NCBI RefSeq assembly: GCF_000378505.1 | Contig: NZ_KB899993.1 | Span: forward strand, 186,001-250,000 | From: Modicisalibacter luteus DSM 23508 | GTDB lineage: Bacteria > Pseudomonadota > Gammaproteobacteria > Pseudomonadales > Halomonadaceae | DNA: 64,000 nt | Direction: 5' to 3' | Shown here: in pieces, positions 37,266-46,292 of the stretch | Numbering within the stretch: the first letter of the stretch is position 1 | Layout of the letters: the number at the start of each line of letters is the position of its first letter | Notes under the pieces: model-generated | The model's database searches: none | The model's input: the letters and a program-made list of their open reading frames with translations, nothing else | Told to the model about the DNA's origin: nothing | Made by a program: the position numbers and the translations under genes

Positions 37266-37678
37266 GGCTCCTCAAAGGTATTGCTTGGCTGATGCTGACA
37301 GCCTGCAGCTTGGCCCCCACAACGAGTATTGCCGCACCGGGTAGTTGGGTAAGTGCTGGGGAGAGCGTGCGATTGTTCACTGCTGGCCGGGCGGTCGAAT
37401 CGCAGCCATTGGTGCCGCGCGGTGATCTGATGAAGGGCACTCGTATTCGTCAGATCCACTGGCAATATCGGAGCCCCCCCGGCCAGCCTTTCCTTGAGGC
37501 CTGGCTCTGCGCTTCACGGCAATGCATTCGCCTGGGAGGCGCACGTGGATCCAGCCGTGCCTTGGCCGGCCTGGCGGCGGATCAACCGTTGCATTTCCGT
37601 TTCCGCCTACCCGAGGGGCGTCAGCCGGCTAAGCCGTTTCGCGTTGAGGGTCTTCAGGTCATCGTGGATTTTCGATAG
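37262..37678 (+). CDS. flhE: Flagellar protein FlhE (periplasmic)
   Basis: A 138-residue protein with a signal peptide (MRLLKGIAWLMLTACSLAPT, cleavage near AIAA/APG-type site at 24-26). The mature part shares the FlhE pattern: GSWVSAGESVRLFTAG, IHWQYRSP, then LCASRQCIRLGGARGSS and LQVIVDFR at the end. Two cysteines in CASRQC match the conserved pair. In enterics FlhE helps keep the flagellar export channel proton-tight. It is the third partner of the flhBAE group, here displaced by flhF. Confidence 0.85.
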   Translation: MRLLKGIAWLMLTACSLAPTTSIAAPGSWVSAGESVRLFTAGRAVESQPLVPRGDLMKGTRIRQIHWQYRSPPGQPFLEAWLCASRQCIRLGGARGSSRALAGLAADQPLHFRFRLPEGRQPAKPFRVEGLQVIVDFR

Positions 37679-37697
37679 TGAGTGCATCGCGTGTCGC

Positions 37698-37724
37698 TAA
37701 AGCACGAATAAACCATGGCAATAG
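37698..37724 (+). promoter_or_regulatory. Candidate sigma-28 promoter upstream of fliA
   Basis: TAAA at 37698-37701, 15 nt, then GGCAATAG at 37717-37724 (5/8 against GCCGATAA). Autoregulation of fliA by its own product is known in enterics. The leader downstream also contains the inverted arms GCTGCCG/CGGCAGC (about 37745-37781). The -10 is poor, so this is tentative. Confidence 0.35.
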
Positions 37725-37831
37725 GGGGTTTTCGTTGCTTGGTCGCTGCCGGCACAACGCAATAATGTAAATATCGGCAGCCAATCACATATGTTTACGT
37801 GCTGCCGCTTACTCTTTTCGAGGCGAGTGGA

Positions 37832-38533
37832 ATGTACACGGCACAGGGCAAGATCGACCAACGCGCATTACTCGATCAATACCTTCCCATCGTGCGGCGA
37901 CAGGCGCTGGCGCTTCAGGTGAAGCTGCCGGCCAGCGTCGAGCTTGATGATCTGATTCAGGCAGGCATGCTCGGCTTGCTGGACTCTCTGGGACGTTATG
38001 ACTCCTCCCAGGGAGCCAGCTTTACCACTTATGCCAGCCAGCGTATTCGCGGCGCGATGATCGACGAGTTGCGTAGCCGCGACTGGGTACCGCGCAGTGT
38101 CAGGCGCAATGCCCGCGAAATCGAAGAGATGATTCGCAGCCTGGAACAGCAACTGGGGCGCACTGCAGAAGAGCGCGAGATCGCTGAAGCGCTGTCGTTG
38201 AGTCTGGAGGAGTATCATCAGCGTCTGGCGGACACCAATGGTGGGCAGCTGCTCGGCTACGAGGATATCGTGGCTGAAGGCGGCGAGCCCGAGGCGGACG
38301 AGCGTTCGCCACAATCGCCTTTCGATGCCCTCGCCAGCGGCGAACAGCGCCAGCGCCTGGTAGCGGCCATTGAGCGCCTGCCCGAGCGTGAAAAGTTACT
38401 GCTTGGCCTTTACTACCAGGAAGATTTGAACCTCAAGGAGATTGGGGCGGTTCTGGGAGTCAGTGAATCACGCGTGTGCCAGCTTCATAGCCAGGCCGTG
38501 GCGCGTTTGCGTGCGAAACTGGCCGATATCTGA
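37832..38533 (+). CDS. fliA: Flagellar sigma factor FliA (sigma-28)
   Basis: A 233-residue RNA polymerase sigma factor for late flagellar and chemotaxis genes. Region 2 (LDDLIQAGMLGLLDSLGRYD, FTTYASQRIRGAMIDELRS), region 3 (SVRRNAREIEEMIRSLEQQ) and region 4 (LKEIGAVLGVSESRVCQLHS) are all clear. I chose ATG 37832 (GAGG upstream) rather than the in-frame GTG at 37799. The FliA-type promoters read upstream of fliC, fliD, motA and a receptor are its expected targets. Confidence 0.95.
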   Translation: MYTAQGKIDQRALLDQYLPIVRRQALALQVKLPASVELDDLIQAGMLGLLDSLGRYDSSQGASFTTYASQRIRGAMIDELRSRDWVPRSVRRNAREIEEMIRSLEQQLGRTAEEREIAEALSLSLEEYHQRLADTNGGQLLGYEDIVAEGGEPEADERSPQSPFDALASGEQRQRLVAAIERLPEREKLLLGLYYQEDLNLKEIGAVLGVSESRVCQLHSQAVARLRAKLADI

Positions 38534-38551
38534 TCGGCCAGACCGATTGCC

Positions 38552-39778
38552 CTAACCGAATGTCTTGATCGATTGCAGCAGGGCATCCGCTTCTTCGTTG
38601 GCTTGCAGATAACAGCGGCGCAACTGGGCGCGTTCTGTAGACCCGCTGTCATCGACAGCCATCTTCTCGTAATCCTCCGCCAGGGTCAGCAGGGCACCGA
38701 GGCTCCCTGCGCGAGAGCGCAGCGCGACAATCACGTCTTCCGGCAAGGGGACCTCGTGTAACAAGGTCTCCATGGGCAGGCCGAGCATCACATCCATCAG
38801 CGAGAACAGGCCTGCCGTGAAAGCACTTTCCCTGTCGATACCAGGGAAAGGATCGGCCAGCAGCCGGCACATCAGCGCACGGGTCAATGCCAATTTTATG
38901 GTCAAACGACAGACCGGCCCGTTCTGAGACAACATCACGGTGGCAACCAAGGTACGCAGCTCGATCAAACCCAGTAATTGCAGGCTGCGCTTGAGTTGGG
39001 TTATCTGCCTGCCTTGGCCGAAATACCCCGAGTTGGCACGCTTGAGCACCGTGACATAAAGGTACGGATCCTGGGCAATGAGCTTGGCGAGTTCGTCGAG
39101 ATTCACCGTGTCGCGGTAGAGTTCGGTAATCAGCCTCAACTGAATGCTCTGATTGCCACGGCGCGCGTTCATGCTTGAGGCATGAGTCTTCGGCTTGGCA
39201 AAGAAATAGCCTTGGAATAACCGAAAACCCAGCGATCTGTAACGTTTGAAGACGTCCAGATCATCGACCTTCTCGGCAAGGAATGTGCGCTCGCCATTGT
39301 CCAGCGACTGAATGGCTTTCTTGTCGTAGGGCTGGGTCGTATCGACCTTGATGATATCCGCGAGTTCGCCAAGCATGCGAGTGCGGCTGTCATCGCTTCC
39401 CAAGGTCCACGAGATGCGGTAGCCATAAGCCTTGATGACTTGGATGGCACGAATGGTTTCGCTATCCGCGGCAACCGATTCGGTTATCTCGATGACGATC
39501 TGTTCCGCTGGCGTGGGCAGCAACTCGGGGCGGGCTAGCCACTCGCTAGAGACATTCAGGAACAGCCAGCGATTTCCGACCAGTTTTTCCAGGCCGATAT
39601 CGTAGATGGCAGCACTGCAGGCGCGAGCGGTGGCCAGCAGAGGGTCGGATATTTCAGCCGTGTTTGCCTGCGGTGATGATCGATAGAGCAGTTCATCGCC
39701 AACATGATGAAAATGCGCATCGCATACAGGTTGCAGAGCAATGCAGTATTGATCGTCGTCCTCGACGGAAGCGCTCAC
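38552..39778 (-). CDS. EAL-like/HDOD signalling protein (probably catalytically inactive EAL)
   Basis: A 408-residue protein of the YuxH type: N-terminal EAL-like domain (about 10-205) and C-terminal HDOD domain (about 205-400; LAKLIAQDPYLYVTVLKRAN). Some EAL landmarks survive (GDELLYR, VIEITES, LFQGYFFAKP), but the DDFGTG loop is replaced by TLGSDDSRTR. That should remove metal binding, so hydrolysis of cyclic di-GMP is doubtful and a binding or scaffold role is more likely. It converges with fliA, ending 19 bp from it. Its promoter and any tie to motility control are not evident. Confidence 0.85.
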   Translation of the reverse strand: MSASVEDDDQYCIALQPVCDAHFHHVGDELLYRSSPQANTAEISDPLLATARACSAAIYDIGLEKLVGNRWLFLNVSSEWLARPELLPTPAEQIVIEITESVAADSETIRAIQVIKAYGYRISWTLGSDDSRTRMLGELADIIKVDTTQPYDKKAIQSLDNGERTFLAEKVDDLDVFKRYRSLGFRLFQGYFFAKPKTHASSMNARRGNQSIQLRLITELYRDTVNLDELAKLIAQDPYLYVTVLKRANSGYFGQGRQITQLKRSLQLLGLIELRTLVATVMLSQNGPVCRLTIKLALTRALMCRLLADPFPGIDRESAFTAGLFSLMDVMLGLPMETLLHEVPLPEDVIVALRSRAGSLGALLTLAEDYEKMAVDDSGSTERAQLRRCYLQANEEADALLQSIKTFG

Positions 39779-39900
39779 ACAGGATCTCTCGATAAAAAGT
39801 GAGACAAGTCAATCTTTTGCAAAGCATAAGAGTACTCGGCCAGGCGAGTTGAAACAATTGATGCCATGCGGCATCAAGGGCCTGGGCTTCAACGCAAGGT

Positions 39901-39930
39901 CGCCGGCACCGAGCGATGTCGGTGCCGGCG
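39901..39930 (-). other. Strong hairpin just downstream of the RNA helicase gene
   Basis: A 12-bp perfect stem CGCCGGCACCGA/TCGGTGCCGGCG with a 6-nt loop, 10 bp after the helicase stop codon. There is no T run on either strand. It could protect the helicase mRNA 3' end or act as a weak terminator. Confidence 0.5.
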
Positions 39931-39939
39931 TGAGCGTGA

Positions 39940-41265
39940 TCAGGCTTGCTGGGAACGTTGGGGACGGCGGCGGCGGCGCTTGTTGGCGGGATTGTCACCC
40001 TGGCGTTGCTGGGTGTCGTTGCGTGAATCGTTCTGCGACTTCCCTTGACGAGGGCTTGCAGCCTTGTTGCGTGGCTGCTGTCGACCATTGCCACTGCGGC
40101 GACCGTTCTCGATGGGCTCAGGCTTGGCGTTGGGGTCGGGCTCGAATCCCGTCTCGACATGCTTGGGCAGGTCGCGCTTGATCAGCTTCTCGATGTTTCG
40201 CAACAGGCCATGTTCGTCGACACAGACCAGCGAGACTGCCTGACCTTCGCTACCGGCCCGACCGGTACGTCCAATACGATGGACGTAATCTTCAGCGACG
40301 TTAGGAAGCTCGAAGTTGACGACGTGGGGTAGCTCACTGATATCGAGGCCGCGGGCGGCGATGTCAGTTGCCACCAGCACTTGGAGGCTTCCATCCTTGA
40401 AGGCAGCCAGCGCACGGGTGCGTGCGGACTGGCTCTTGTTACCATGGATGGCCATGGCTGGAATATCCTGCTTGCCCAGCTGTTCTGCAAGCCGGTTGGC
40501 CCCATGCTTGGTGCGCGTGAATACCAACACTTGGTACCACTGATGGCGCTTGATCAGGTGGGCCAGCAAGTCGCGCTTCTTTTCCCTGTCCACACTATAG
40601 ACGGCCTGATCGACAGTCTCGGCCGTGGTATTGCGGCGTGCGACTTCGATCATTGTGGGTTGGTCCAGCAACTTGCCAGCGAGCTGTTGGATCTCGTCGG
40701 AAAAGGTCGCCGAGAACAGTAGGTTCTGTCGCTTGACCGGCAGCAGCTTCAGCAGTTTCTTGATGTCATGAATGAAGCCCATGTCGAGCATGCGATCGGC
40801 TTCATCGAGTACCAGCGTCTCGACCTGTGACAGGTCGATATGGCGCTGCTGATGCAGATCCAGCAGGCGGCCAGGAGTTGCAACGAGGATATCGAGCCCC
40901 GGACGGATGGCATCGATCTGTGGCTGGGCGCCAACGCCCCCGAAGATGACGTGTGAACGCAGCTTGAGATAACGCCCGTAAGTAGCCACGTTGTCACCGA
41001 CCTGGGCGGCAAGTTCGCGTGTCGGGGTGAGAACCAAGGCACGTACCTGACGGGGGCCGGGGCGGCCACCAGCACTAAGGCGTTGCAGCAGGGGCAGGGT
41101 GAACCCCGCGGTCTTGCCAGTGCCCGTCTGGGCGCTGGCCAGCAGATCACCGCCCTTGAGCACGGCGGGTATCGCCTGGCGCTGGATAGGGGTCGGTGTA
41201 GAATAGCCCTGCTCTTCGACGGCACGTAGCAGTTCGGTGCGCAGGCCAAGGTCGGAAAAACTCAT
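39940..41265 (-). CDS. rhlE: DEAD-box ATP-dependent RNA helicase, RhlE type
   Basis: A 441-residue RNA helicase. Q motif ([14 protein letters not shown]), motif [10 protein letters not shown], motif [18 protein letters not shown] as FSATFSDEI, and motif [12 protein letters not shown] are present. The C-terminal tail (about 370-441) is basic, rich in Arg, Gln and Asn, and likely binds RNA. I chose ATG 41265 ([12 protein letters not shown] 6 nt upstream); the 10-residue extension to 41295 lacks support. RhlE and the similar SrmB/RhlB groups differ in the tail; RhlE fits best. Confidence 0.9.
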   Translation of the reverse strand: MSFSDLGLRTELLRAVEEQGYSTPTPIQRQAIPAVLKGGDLLASAQTGTGKTAGFTLPLLQRLSAGGRPGPRQVRALVLTPTRELAAQVGDNVATYGRYLKLRSHVIFGGVGAQPQIDAIRPGLDILVATPGRLLDLHQQRHIDLSQVETLVLDEADRMLDMGFIHDIKKLLKLLPVKRQNLLFSATFSDEIQQLAGKLLDQPTMIEVARRNTTAETVDQAVYSVDREKKRDLLAHLIKRHQWYQVLVFTRTKHGANRLAEQLGKQDIPAMAIHGNKSQSARTRALAAFKDGSLQVLVATDIAARGLDISELPHVVNFELPNVAEDYVHRIGRTGRAGSEGQAVSLVCVDEHGLLRNIEKLIKRDLPKHVETGFEPDPNAKPEPIENGRRSGNGRQQPRNKAASPRQGKSQNDSRNDTQQRQGDNPANKRRRRRPQRSQQA

Positions 41266-41364
41266 GCAAGCTCCGGATAAACGCACTTGCCGCACACCTG
41301 AAGGGTGCGTCCCGGGCCAATGCGTAGAAAAAAACGGTGACAGTGGAGGCGCAGCAGGGGGACG

Positions 41365-41429
41365 AAAAAGCCGCGACGCGCATCATGACAGAAAGTCATG
41401 CATGATGCACGCCGATCGGAGCGCGGCTT
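41365..41429 (-). terminator. Structured terminator of the pqiABC operon
   Basis: On the minus strand, directly from the pqiC stop, an outer stem pairs AAGCCGCG with CGCGGCTT and an inner hairpin pairs GCATCATGCATGAC with GTCATGATGC around TTTCT, followed by TTTTT (41369-41365). The exact fold is uncertain because the inner arm has two alternative pairings. Confidence 0.6.
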
Positions 41430-42000
41430 AGAGAGCCCGGATGCGTTGGGCCACGTTGTTGGCCACTTCGTCCCAGCTCTTGCCCAAGGCGCGGACAAGG
41501 GCCGGGTAGCCATCGCTGGTCAGTGGGACACTTGCAGAGAAGGGCTCGACCGTCAGGATCTCGCCGTCGGCATCACGGAGTTGCCAGCGGCCTCCGGCCA
41601 CGGCCATGCCATCGTAGCGACCCTGGAATTCATCGACTTCCATGCGGAGATGCCAGGCATTACTGGTGTTGCCACTATCCAGCACGCGAGTGTCGGGCAG
41701 ACGCTCAGCCAGCCGCTGACGAAGGCCACGGCGCAACTGTCGGCCCAGATCCTCGGCCCACAAGTGGGAGCTGGCTTGATGCATCAAAACATCGTTACGC
41801 TGCAGGACGATGCCTTGCCCCGCAAGATAGTTGGCTAGCTGAACACTATCGATGATCAGGGTGCGTTCGGGCGATGGCTCTGTCTGTTCGGCAGTATAAG
41901 TGCCTGGTGGCAGCGTATAGCGCTCCAGCGAGGAGCCACCGCCACCCGCGGCACACCCCGTCAGCCAAACCATCAGCAAAAGCAAGAACAGGACTCGCAT
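41428..42000 (-). CDS. pqiC: PqiC-type outer-membrane lipoprotein (ABC-type transport auxiliary lipoprotein)
   Basis: A 190-residue lipoprotein: signal peptide with lipobox LTGC (MRVLFLLLLMVWLTGCAAG, Cys near residue 16), then a PqiC/YmbA fold (LERYTLPPGTY; LAGQGIVLQRNDVLMHQASS; DEFQGRYDG). In E. coli PqiC docks the PqiB tube to the outer membrane. It lies 59 bp downstream of pqiB, with a strong hairpin in the gap. Confidence 0.88.
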   Translation of the reverse strand: MRVLFLLLLMVWLTGCAAGGGGSSLERYTLPPGTYTAEQTEPSPERTLIIDSVQLANYLAGQGIVLQRNDVLMHQASSHLWAEDLGRQLRRGLRQRLAERLPDTRVLDSGNTSNAWHLRMEVDEFQGRYDGMAVAGGRWQLRDADGEILTVEPFSASVPLTSDGYPALVRALGKSWDEVANNVAQRIRAL

Positions 42001-42030
42001 CGTGGTGTCGTCCTCCGTTGGTAAATCTTC

Positions 42031-42055
42031 TGCCGGCGCCGTCTGGGCGCCGGCA
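42031..42055 (-). other. Intercistronic hairpin between pqiB and pqiC
   Basis: A perfect 10-bp stem TGCCGGCGCC/GGCGCCGGCA with a 5-nt loop, with no T run. It could tune the relative amounts of PqiB and PqiC by mRNA processing or partial termination. Confidence 0.5.
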
Positions 42056-42059
42056 ACAC

Positions 42060-43706
42060 TCAGCGACTCGGGGCCCTGGGAACCGGATCTGTGCCGCCGC
42101 TACGGTCGAAGATCAGGGCGCTGGGCTGCTCGCTCAACGTTCTGGCGATCGGCTGAAGATCGCGGATCAGCTGATCGAGGCTCTCCAGCGTTTCCGTCAA
42201 CTCGCGATACGCATCCGATTCGGGGGAGAGCCCCTGAAGCGTCTGACGCAGTTCGCGCAGCGACGCGTTGATATTTTCCAGCAGATCCCCGGTCTTCGGA
42301 TCATCCAGCAGCGCCTGCAAGGATTCTGCCGTATTGCGAACCTCGGCAAGGACTGACTGCGAGGACTGCAGGTTCTGGTCCAGCCCTGTCAGGATAGGCT
42401 CGATCTCCAGTTTGTTAAGCTTCTCGAGCAGGTTGGAGACCTGTTGTTCGATCTGCGCGAATCCGCCGGCTGTAGTGGGGAACACGGTCACGCCGTCAAA
42501 GGTCTCGCGCTGATACTCATCGGCGTCCTCTTGGAAGTTGAGATCTACGAACATCGCTCCGGTAAGCAGGTTACCGGTTTTAAGCGAGGCTCTCAGGCCG
42601 TGGTCGAACATGCGACTGATTCGCTCGCGCCACGCGTCCAGATCGATATCGGGGGCATCGTCGTTACTGCCAAGACGCTGGGGTTCGATGCGGACCAGCA
42701 CAGGGATGGCAAAACGCTGCCGCGTGTCAGGCTGTGGCGCACTGAAATGCCACGGGACACTGACTACCGTACCGACACGTACGCCTCGGTATTCTACAGG
42801 CGAGCCGCGTGACAGGCCGCGCACCGTATCGTCGATCAAGAGTACGTATTCCAGATAGCGATTGAAGGTGCCCTGGAGGGCGCTTTCCTCGTCTGAATAG
42901 AGTCGATAGGTCGTGTCCGGCGATGCCACAGGACCCATGGGGATATCCGAGGGTACGCCGAACGTTACACCACCGCCGACCAGCGTCTCGAGCGACTCGA
43001 CGTTGGCCCGGAACCCTTCGGAATCCAGGTTCAGGCTGATCGCGGCTGCTGTCCAGAAGCGCGTACTTTCGGTTACCAGCACATCATATGGCGCTTCGAT
43101 GAACAAACGGTGGCGCATCTCGCGCTTGTTGGGATCGAACTCGGTATTTTCCACCCGGCCTACGGTAAAGCCCTGGTAGGTGACCGGGTCGCCGACGTTG
43201 AGCGAGCTGCCCATTTCACTGACGAGGTTGATGCGAATCCCTTCGGCATTGGGGGGGGCAACCGGGGGTTGTTCGAGGACTTCGAAATGATATTGAGGCA
43301 GCTCGTTGTTGCCAGGCTGCAATTGGATGTATGCACCCGACAGCACGGTGCCCAGGCCGCTGATGCCTTCTCGCCCGATACGCGGCTTGACGACCCAGAA
43401 CCTGGTGCCTTCGTTAAGTAACCGGTCGGTATCCTCCGCCATGCGTGCCGTCACTACGGTATGGGTGAGGTCATCCGACAAGCGCACCCCGGTAACACGG
43501 CCAACCTCGACATTGCGTGTCTTGATCAGCGTCTTGCCTGCCTCGATGCCTTCCGCATTAGGCATCTCCAGCGTGATTTCGGGCCCCCGCTTGGCATAGT
43601 TGTCGTAGACCAGCCACAACCCGATGATCACGGCGACCAGCGGTACGATCCATATGGGCGACAGGCGGGATTGACGGTGACGTTCAGCGCGATGCGCTTC
43701 AGGCAT
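42060..43706 (-). CDS. pqiB: PqiB: MCE-domain intermembrane lipid transport protein
   Basis: A 548-residue protein with one N-terminal membrane helix (IWIVPLVAVIIGLWLVYDNY) and three MCE/MlaD repeats (about 45-135, 160-260 and 280-400; e.g. VGRVTGVRLSDDLTHTV, GDPVTYQGFTVGRVENTEF, GSPVEYRGVRVGTVVSVP), then a long C-terminal coiled coil (about 410-530). PqiB forms a hexameric syringe-like tube across the periplasm. It overlaps pqiA by 8 bp. Confidence 0.95.
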   Translation of the reverse strand: MPEAHRAERHRQSRLSPIWIVPLVAVIIGLWLVYDNYAKRGPEITLEMPNAEGIEAGKTLIKTRNVEVGRVTGVRLSDDLTHTVVTARMAEDTDRLLNEGTRFWVVKPRIGREGISGLGTVLSGAYIQLQPGNNELPQYHFEVLEQPPVAPPNAEGIRINLVSEMGSSLNVGDPVTYQGFTVGRVENTEFDPNKREMRHRLFIEAPYDVLVTESTRFWTAAAISLNLDSEGFRANVESLETLVGGGVTFGVPSDIPMGPVASPDTTYRLYSDEESALQGTFNRYLEYVLLIDDTVRGLSRGSPVEYRGVRVGTVVSVPWHFSAPQPDTRQRFAIPVLVRIEPQRLGSNDDAPDIDLDAWRERISRMFDHGLRASLKTGNLLTGAMFVDLNFQEDADEYQRETFDGVTVFPTTAGGFAQIEQQVSNLLEKLNKLEIEPILTGLDQNLQSSQSVLAEVRNTAESLQALLDDPKTGDLLENINASLRELRQTLQGLSPESDAYRELTETLESLDQLIRDLQPIARTLSEQPSALIFDRSGGTDPVPRAPSR

Positions 43707-45042
43707 GACGAGCTTCCTTGTCAGACGTTTCGAGCGGGGAGGATTCCCACAACAAGCGTGGATCGAAAGTGATGGCAGCCAGCATGGTCAGTACCACGAC
43801 ACTGGCAAAGGCCAGGGCGGCAGGCCCCGGTGTTATGGTCATCAGCGCGTCGGCGCGGATCAGGGCCACCAGAATCGCCACCACGAAAATATCGACCATG
43901 GACCAGCGGCCAATGAATTCCGTCAGGCGGTAGAGCCGAGTGCGCGTGACGGGGTGGTAGCCCGAGCTGCGGCGGGCCGCGATGCACAGCCAGGCCAGCG
44001 CGATCAGCTTGCCGACCGGGACCAGCACGCTAGCGATGAAGATGACCAGCGCCACCGGAATCGAGCCTGCCTGCCAGAGCTCCACCACACCACCAATGAT
44101 CGTCTGCGGATCGCTGCTGCCAAGGTAGGTGGTGGTCATGATCGGAAAGATATTGGCTGGAACATATGCCACCGCAGAAGCGAACAGCAGTGCCCAGGTA
44201 CGTTGCAGGCTATGCGGCAGCCGTGCATGCAGGCGTTCACCGCAGCGACGACAACGGCCGTGCCTACGTTCGTCGAGGCGATTGACCAGGCCGCAGGTCG
44301 GGCAGCCACTGAGCCCCTGAGGTGCAGCGACGGAACCGGCCCGGCTGCCTTCCGGAGCCAGCGGTTCGCCAGCCAGAGAGAACCACATCCAGTCGCTGTC
44401 GATGGATTGGGTTGTGGCCAGTAACAGGACGGCGAAACAACAGAAGGCCCAGAACGAGATGCCCAGGGTGACACTTGCCAACCCGGCGATCTTAATAAGG
44501 CTGACCAGAGCACCGATGATGAATACGTCGGCCATCATCCAGGGGTGTAGATGGGCCAGGGCACGGGCGATGTAACGGCTGGCAGGCAGCGGTATGCGAT
44601 ACATCAGGCCGGCATGCAGCCAGATGACTCCCGCCAGATAGACAGCCGGCAACACCATAATCGTCAGCGCCACGGTGATGGCAACGAGGGATTGATCAAA
44701 GTCGATCAGGGTGGCTGCCGTCTGAGGAAGCTCGATACGATTGCTGACCCCGCTGACTTCAAAGCTGACGAAGTCGAACGAGACGGAGAGGACCAAGGCT
44801 ATCAGCGCCGCGATGCCCAGCGCCAGGCAACGCTCGGCAGGTTGATGGTGGCGTGTCGCCAGGGTGTGGCCACAACGGGGACAATCGGCTTTTTGCCTGG
44901 CGCGCAGTGGCGGCAAGGCTACCAGCCAGTCGCACTCGTGACAGACGCGCAAGCGCCGCCGTGTTTGCCGGGGCGTTGGGCTTTCCGGACGCATGTCTTG
45001 AGCGAAAGGCTCCGAAGTCATTGATGTAGAACGTAGGTCCAC
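43699..45042 (-). CDS. pqiA: PqiA: inner-membrane partner of PqiB (paraquat-inducible protein A)
   Basis: A 447-residue membrane protein of two tandem PqiA domains. Each half has a CxxC-CxxC zinc ribbon (VCHECD and CPRCGH near the N-terminus; CPTCGL and CRRCGE near residue 245-270) and four membrane helices. It is thought to feed lipid to PqiB. The start is taken as GTG 45042 because AGGAAG lies 7 nt upstream; ATG 45021 is the alternative and has no ribosome site. Confidence 0.93.
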   Translation of the reverse strand: MDLRSTSMTSEPFAQDMRPESPTPRQTRRRLRVCHECDWLVALPPLRARQKADCPRCGHTLATRHHQPAERCLALGIAALIALVLSVSFDFVSFEVSGVSNRIELPQTAATLIDFDQSLVAITVALTIMVLPAVYLAGVIWLHAGLMYRIPLPASRYIARALAHLHPWMMADVFIIGALVSLIKIAGLASVTLGISFWAFCCFAVLLLATTQSIDSDWMWFSLAGEPLAPEGSRAGSVAAPQGLSGCPTCGLVNRLDERRHGRCRRCGERLHARLPHSLQRTWALLFASAVAYVPANIFPIMTTTYLGSSDPQTIIGGVVELWQAGSIPVALVIFIASVLVPVGKLIALAWLCIAARRSSGYHPVTRTRLYRLTEFIGRWSMVDIFVVAILVALIRADALMTITPGPAALAFASVVVLTMLAAITFDPRLLWESSPLETSDKEARHA

Positions 45043-45247
45043 GAGCTAGCTTCCTGCCGACACCTGACGATAAAAATCGTTCCTTGACGTATGAACAGTG
45101 TAACCTTACTGGTTGCGTGGTACGAACCAGTGTCGTTGCACTTGTGCATCGTGCCGACCATGCTTTACCTGCGTAGCGCATCCACCTTGTTGTCCGTAAG
45201 CGGTCATGCTTCGCTATGGGCACACTCATCGGGAAGGGAGAAATACC

Positions 45248-46219
45248 GTGTTAATGGCCATTGCCGCCATCGTCGTAGGATTGATCATATTGGTCTGGAG
45301 TGCAGATCGCTTTGTGGATGGCGCTGCCGCTACCGCAAATCACCTGGGGGTGCCGACCCTGCTCATCGGGATGCTGGTCATCGGCTTCGGCACTTCAGCG
45401 CCTGAATTGATGGTATCTGCCCTGGCTGCCGGCCAAGGCAATCCCGGCCTGGCATTGGGCAATGCCTATGGCTCGAACATTACCAACATCGGGTTGATTC
45501 TCGGCTTGGTTGCCTTGATGAGCCCGCTTGCGGTTCATTCTCAGGTGTTGAAACAAGAGTTGCCCCTGCTTGGCTTGGTCACGTTGATCTCGGCCTGGTT
45601 TCTGTGGGATGGAAGTATTTCCCGGCTTGATGCCACGATCCTGATCGTCCTGCTTTTTATTGTCATGGGCTTCAGTATCTGGCGTGCCCGTCAGGGAAAT
45701 GGCGATGCCCTTGGCGTGAATACCGAGCAGGACATTTCGGAAAACACCATGAGCCTGAAGGCTGGAATAGTCTGGACCTTGGTCGGGCTTGTCCTGCTGA
45801 TCGCCAGCTCACGGATGCTGGTGTGGGGTGCCGTCTATATTGCCCAGACGTTTGGTGTCAGTGATCTCATCATTGGCCTGACTGTCGTCGCCGTGGGAAC
45901 TTCCCTGCCTGAGCTGGCCTCGTCAATCAGTGCCGTGCGCAAGAACGAACATGACCTGGTCTTGGGCAACGTGGTCGGCTCCAATCTGTTCAACACCTTG
46001 GGTGTCGTAGGTCTGGCTGGGGTAATTGCGCCGATTCACTCCGTTTCCGAGGCCCTGGCCCGCGACTGGCCTGTCATGGCCGCGCTGACTTTGGCCGTAG
46101 TCATCTTCGGTATTGGCTGGCGAGGTCAGGGGCGGATCAACCGTCTTGAGGCGGCCGCTTTGCTTGCCACATACCTTGGGTACACCGGTTATCTTGTTTA
46201 TACCGTTATCTCAGCGTGA
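45248..46219 (+). CDS. CaxA/YrbG-type Na+/Ca2+ antiporter
   Basis: A 323-residue inner-membrane protein of the Ca2+/cation antiporter superfamily with about 10 helices in two inverted repeats. The paired alpha motifs are present: GFGTSAPELMVSALAAGQGN with GLALGNAYGSNITNIGLILG, and VAVGTSLPELASSISAVRKN with LGNVVGSNLFNTLGVVG. I chose GTG 45248, since AAGGGAG lies upstream and the N-terminus then matches the neighbouring paralogue in length. The next gene is a close tandem copy. K+ dependence cannot be told from sequence. Confidence 0.9.
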   Translation: MLMAIAAIVVGLIILVWSADRFVDGAAATANHLGVPTLLIGMLVIGFGTSAPELMVSALAAGQGNPGLALGNAYGSNITNIGLILGLVALMSPLAVHSQVLKQELPLLGLVTLISAWFLWDGSISRLDATILIVLLFIVMGFSIWRARQGNGDALGVNTEQDISENTMSLKAGIVWTLVGLVLLIASSRMLVWGAVYIAQTFGVSDLIIGLTVVAVGTSLPELASSISAVRKNEHDLVLGNVVGSNLFNTLGVVGLAGVIAPIHSVSEALARDWPVMAALTLAVVIFGIGWRGQGRINRLEAAALLATYLGYTGYLVYTVISA

Positions 46220-46292
46220 TTCACATATGACATGCCGGTGTCGAAAGGGATTCTGACACCGGCATGCTCATCCAACAGGAGGAGACAGGGAC

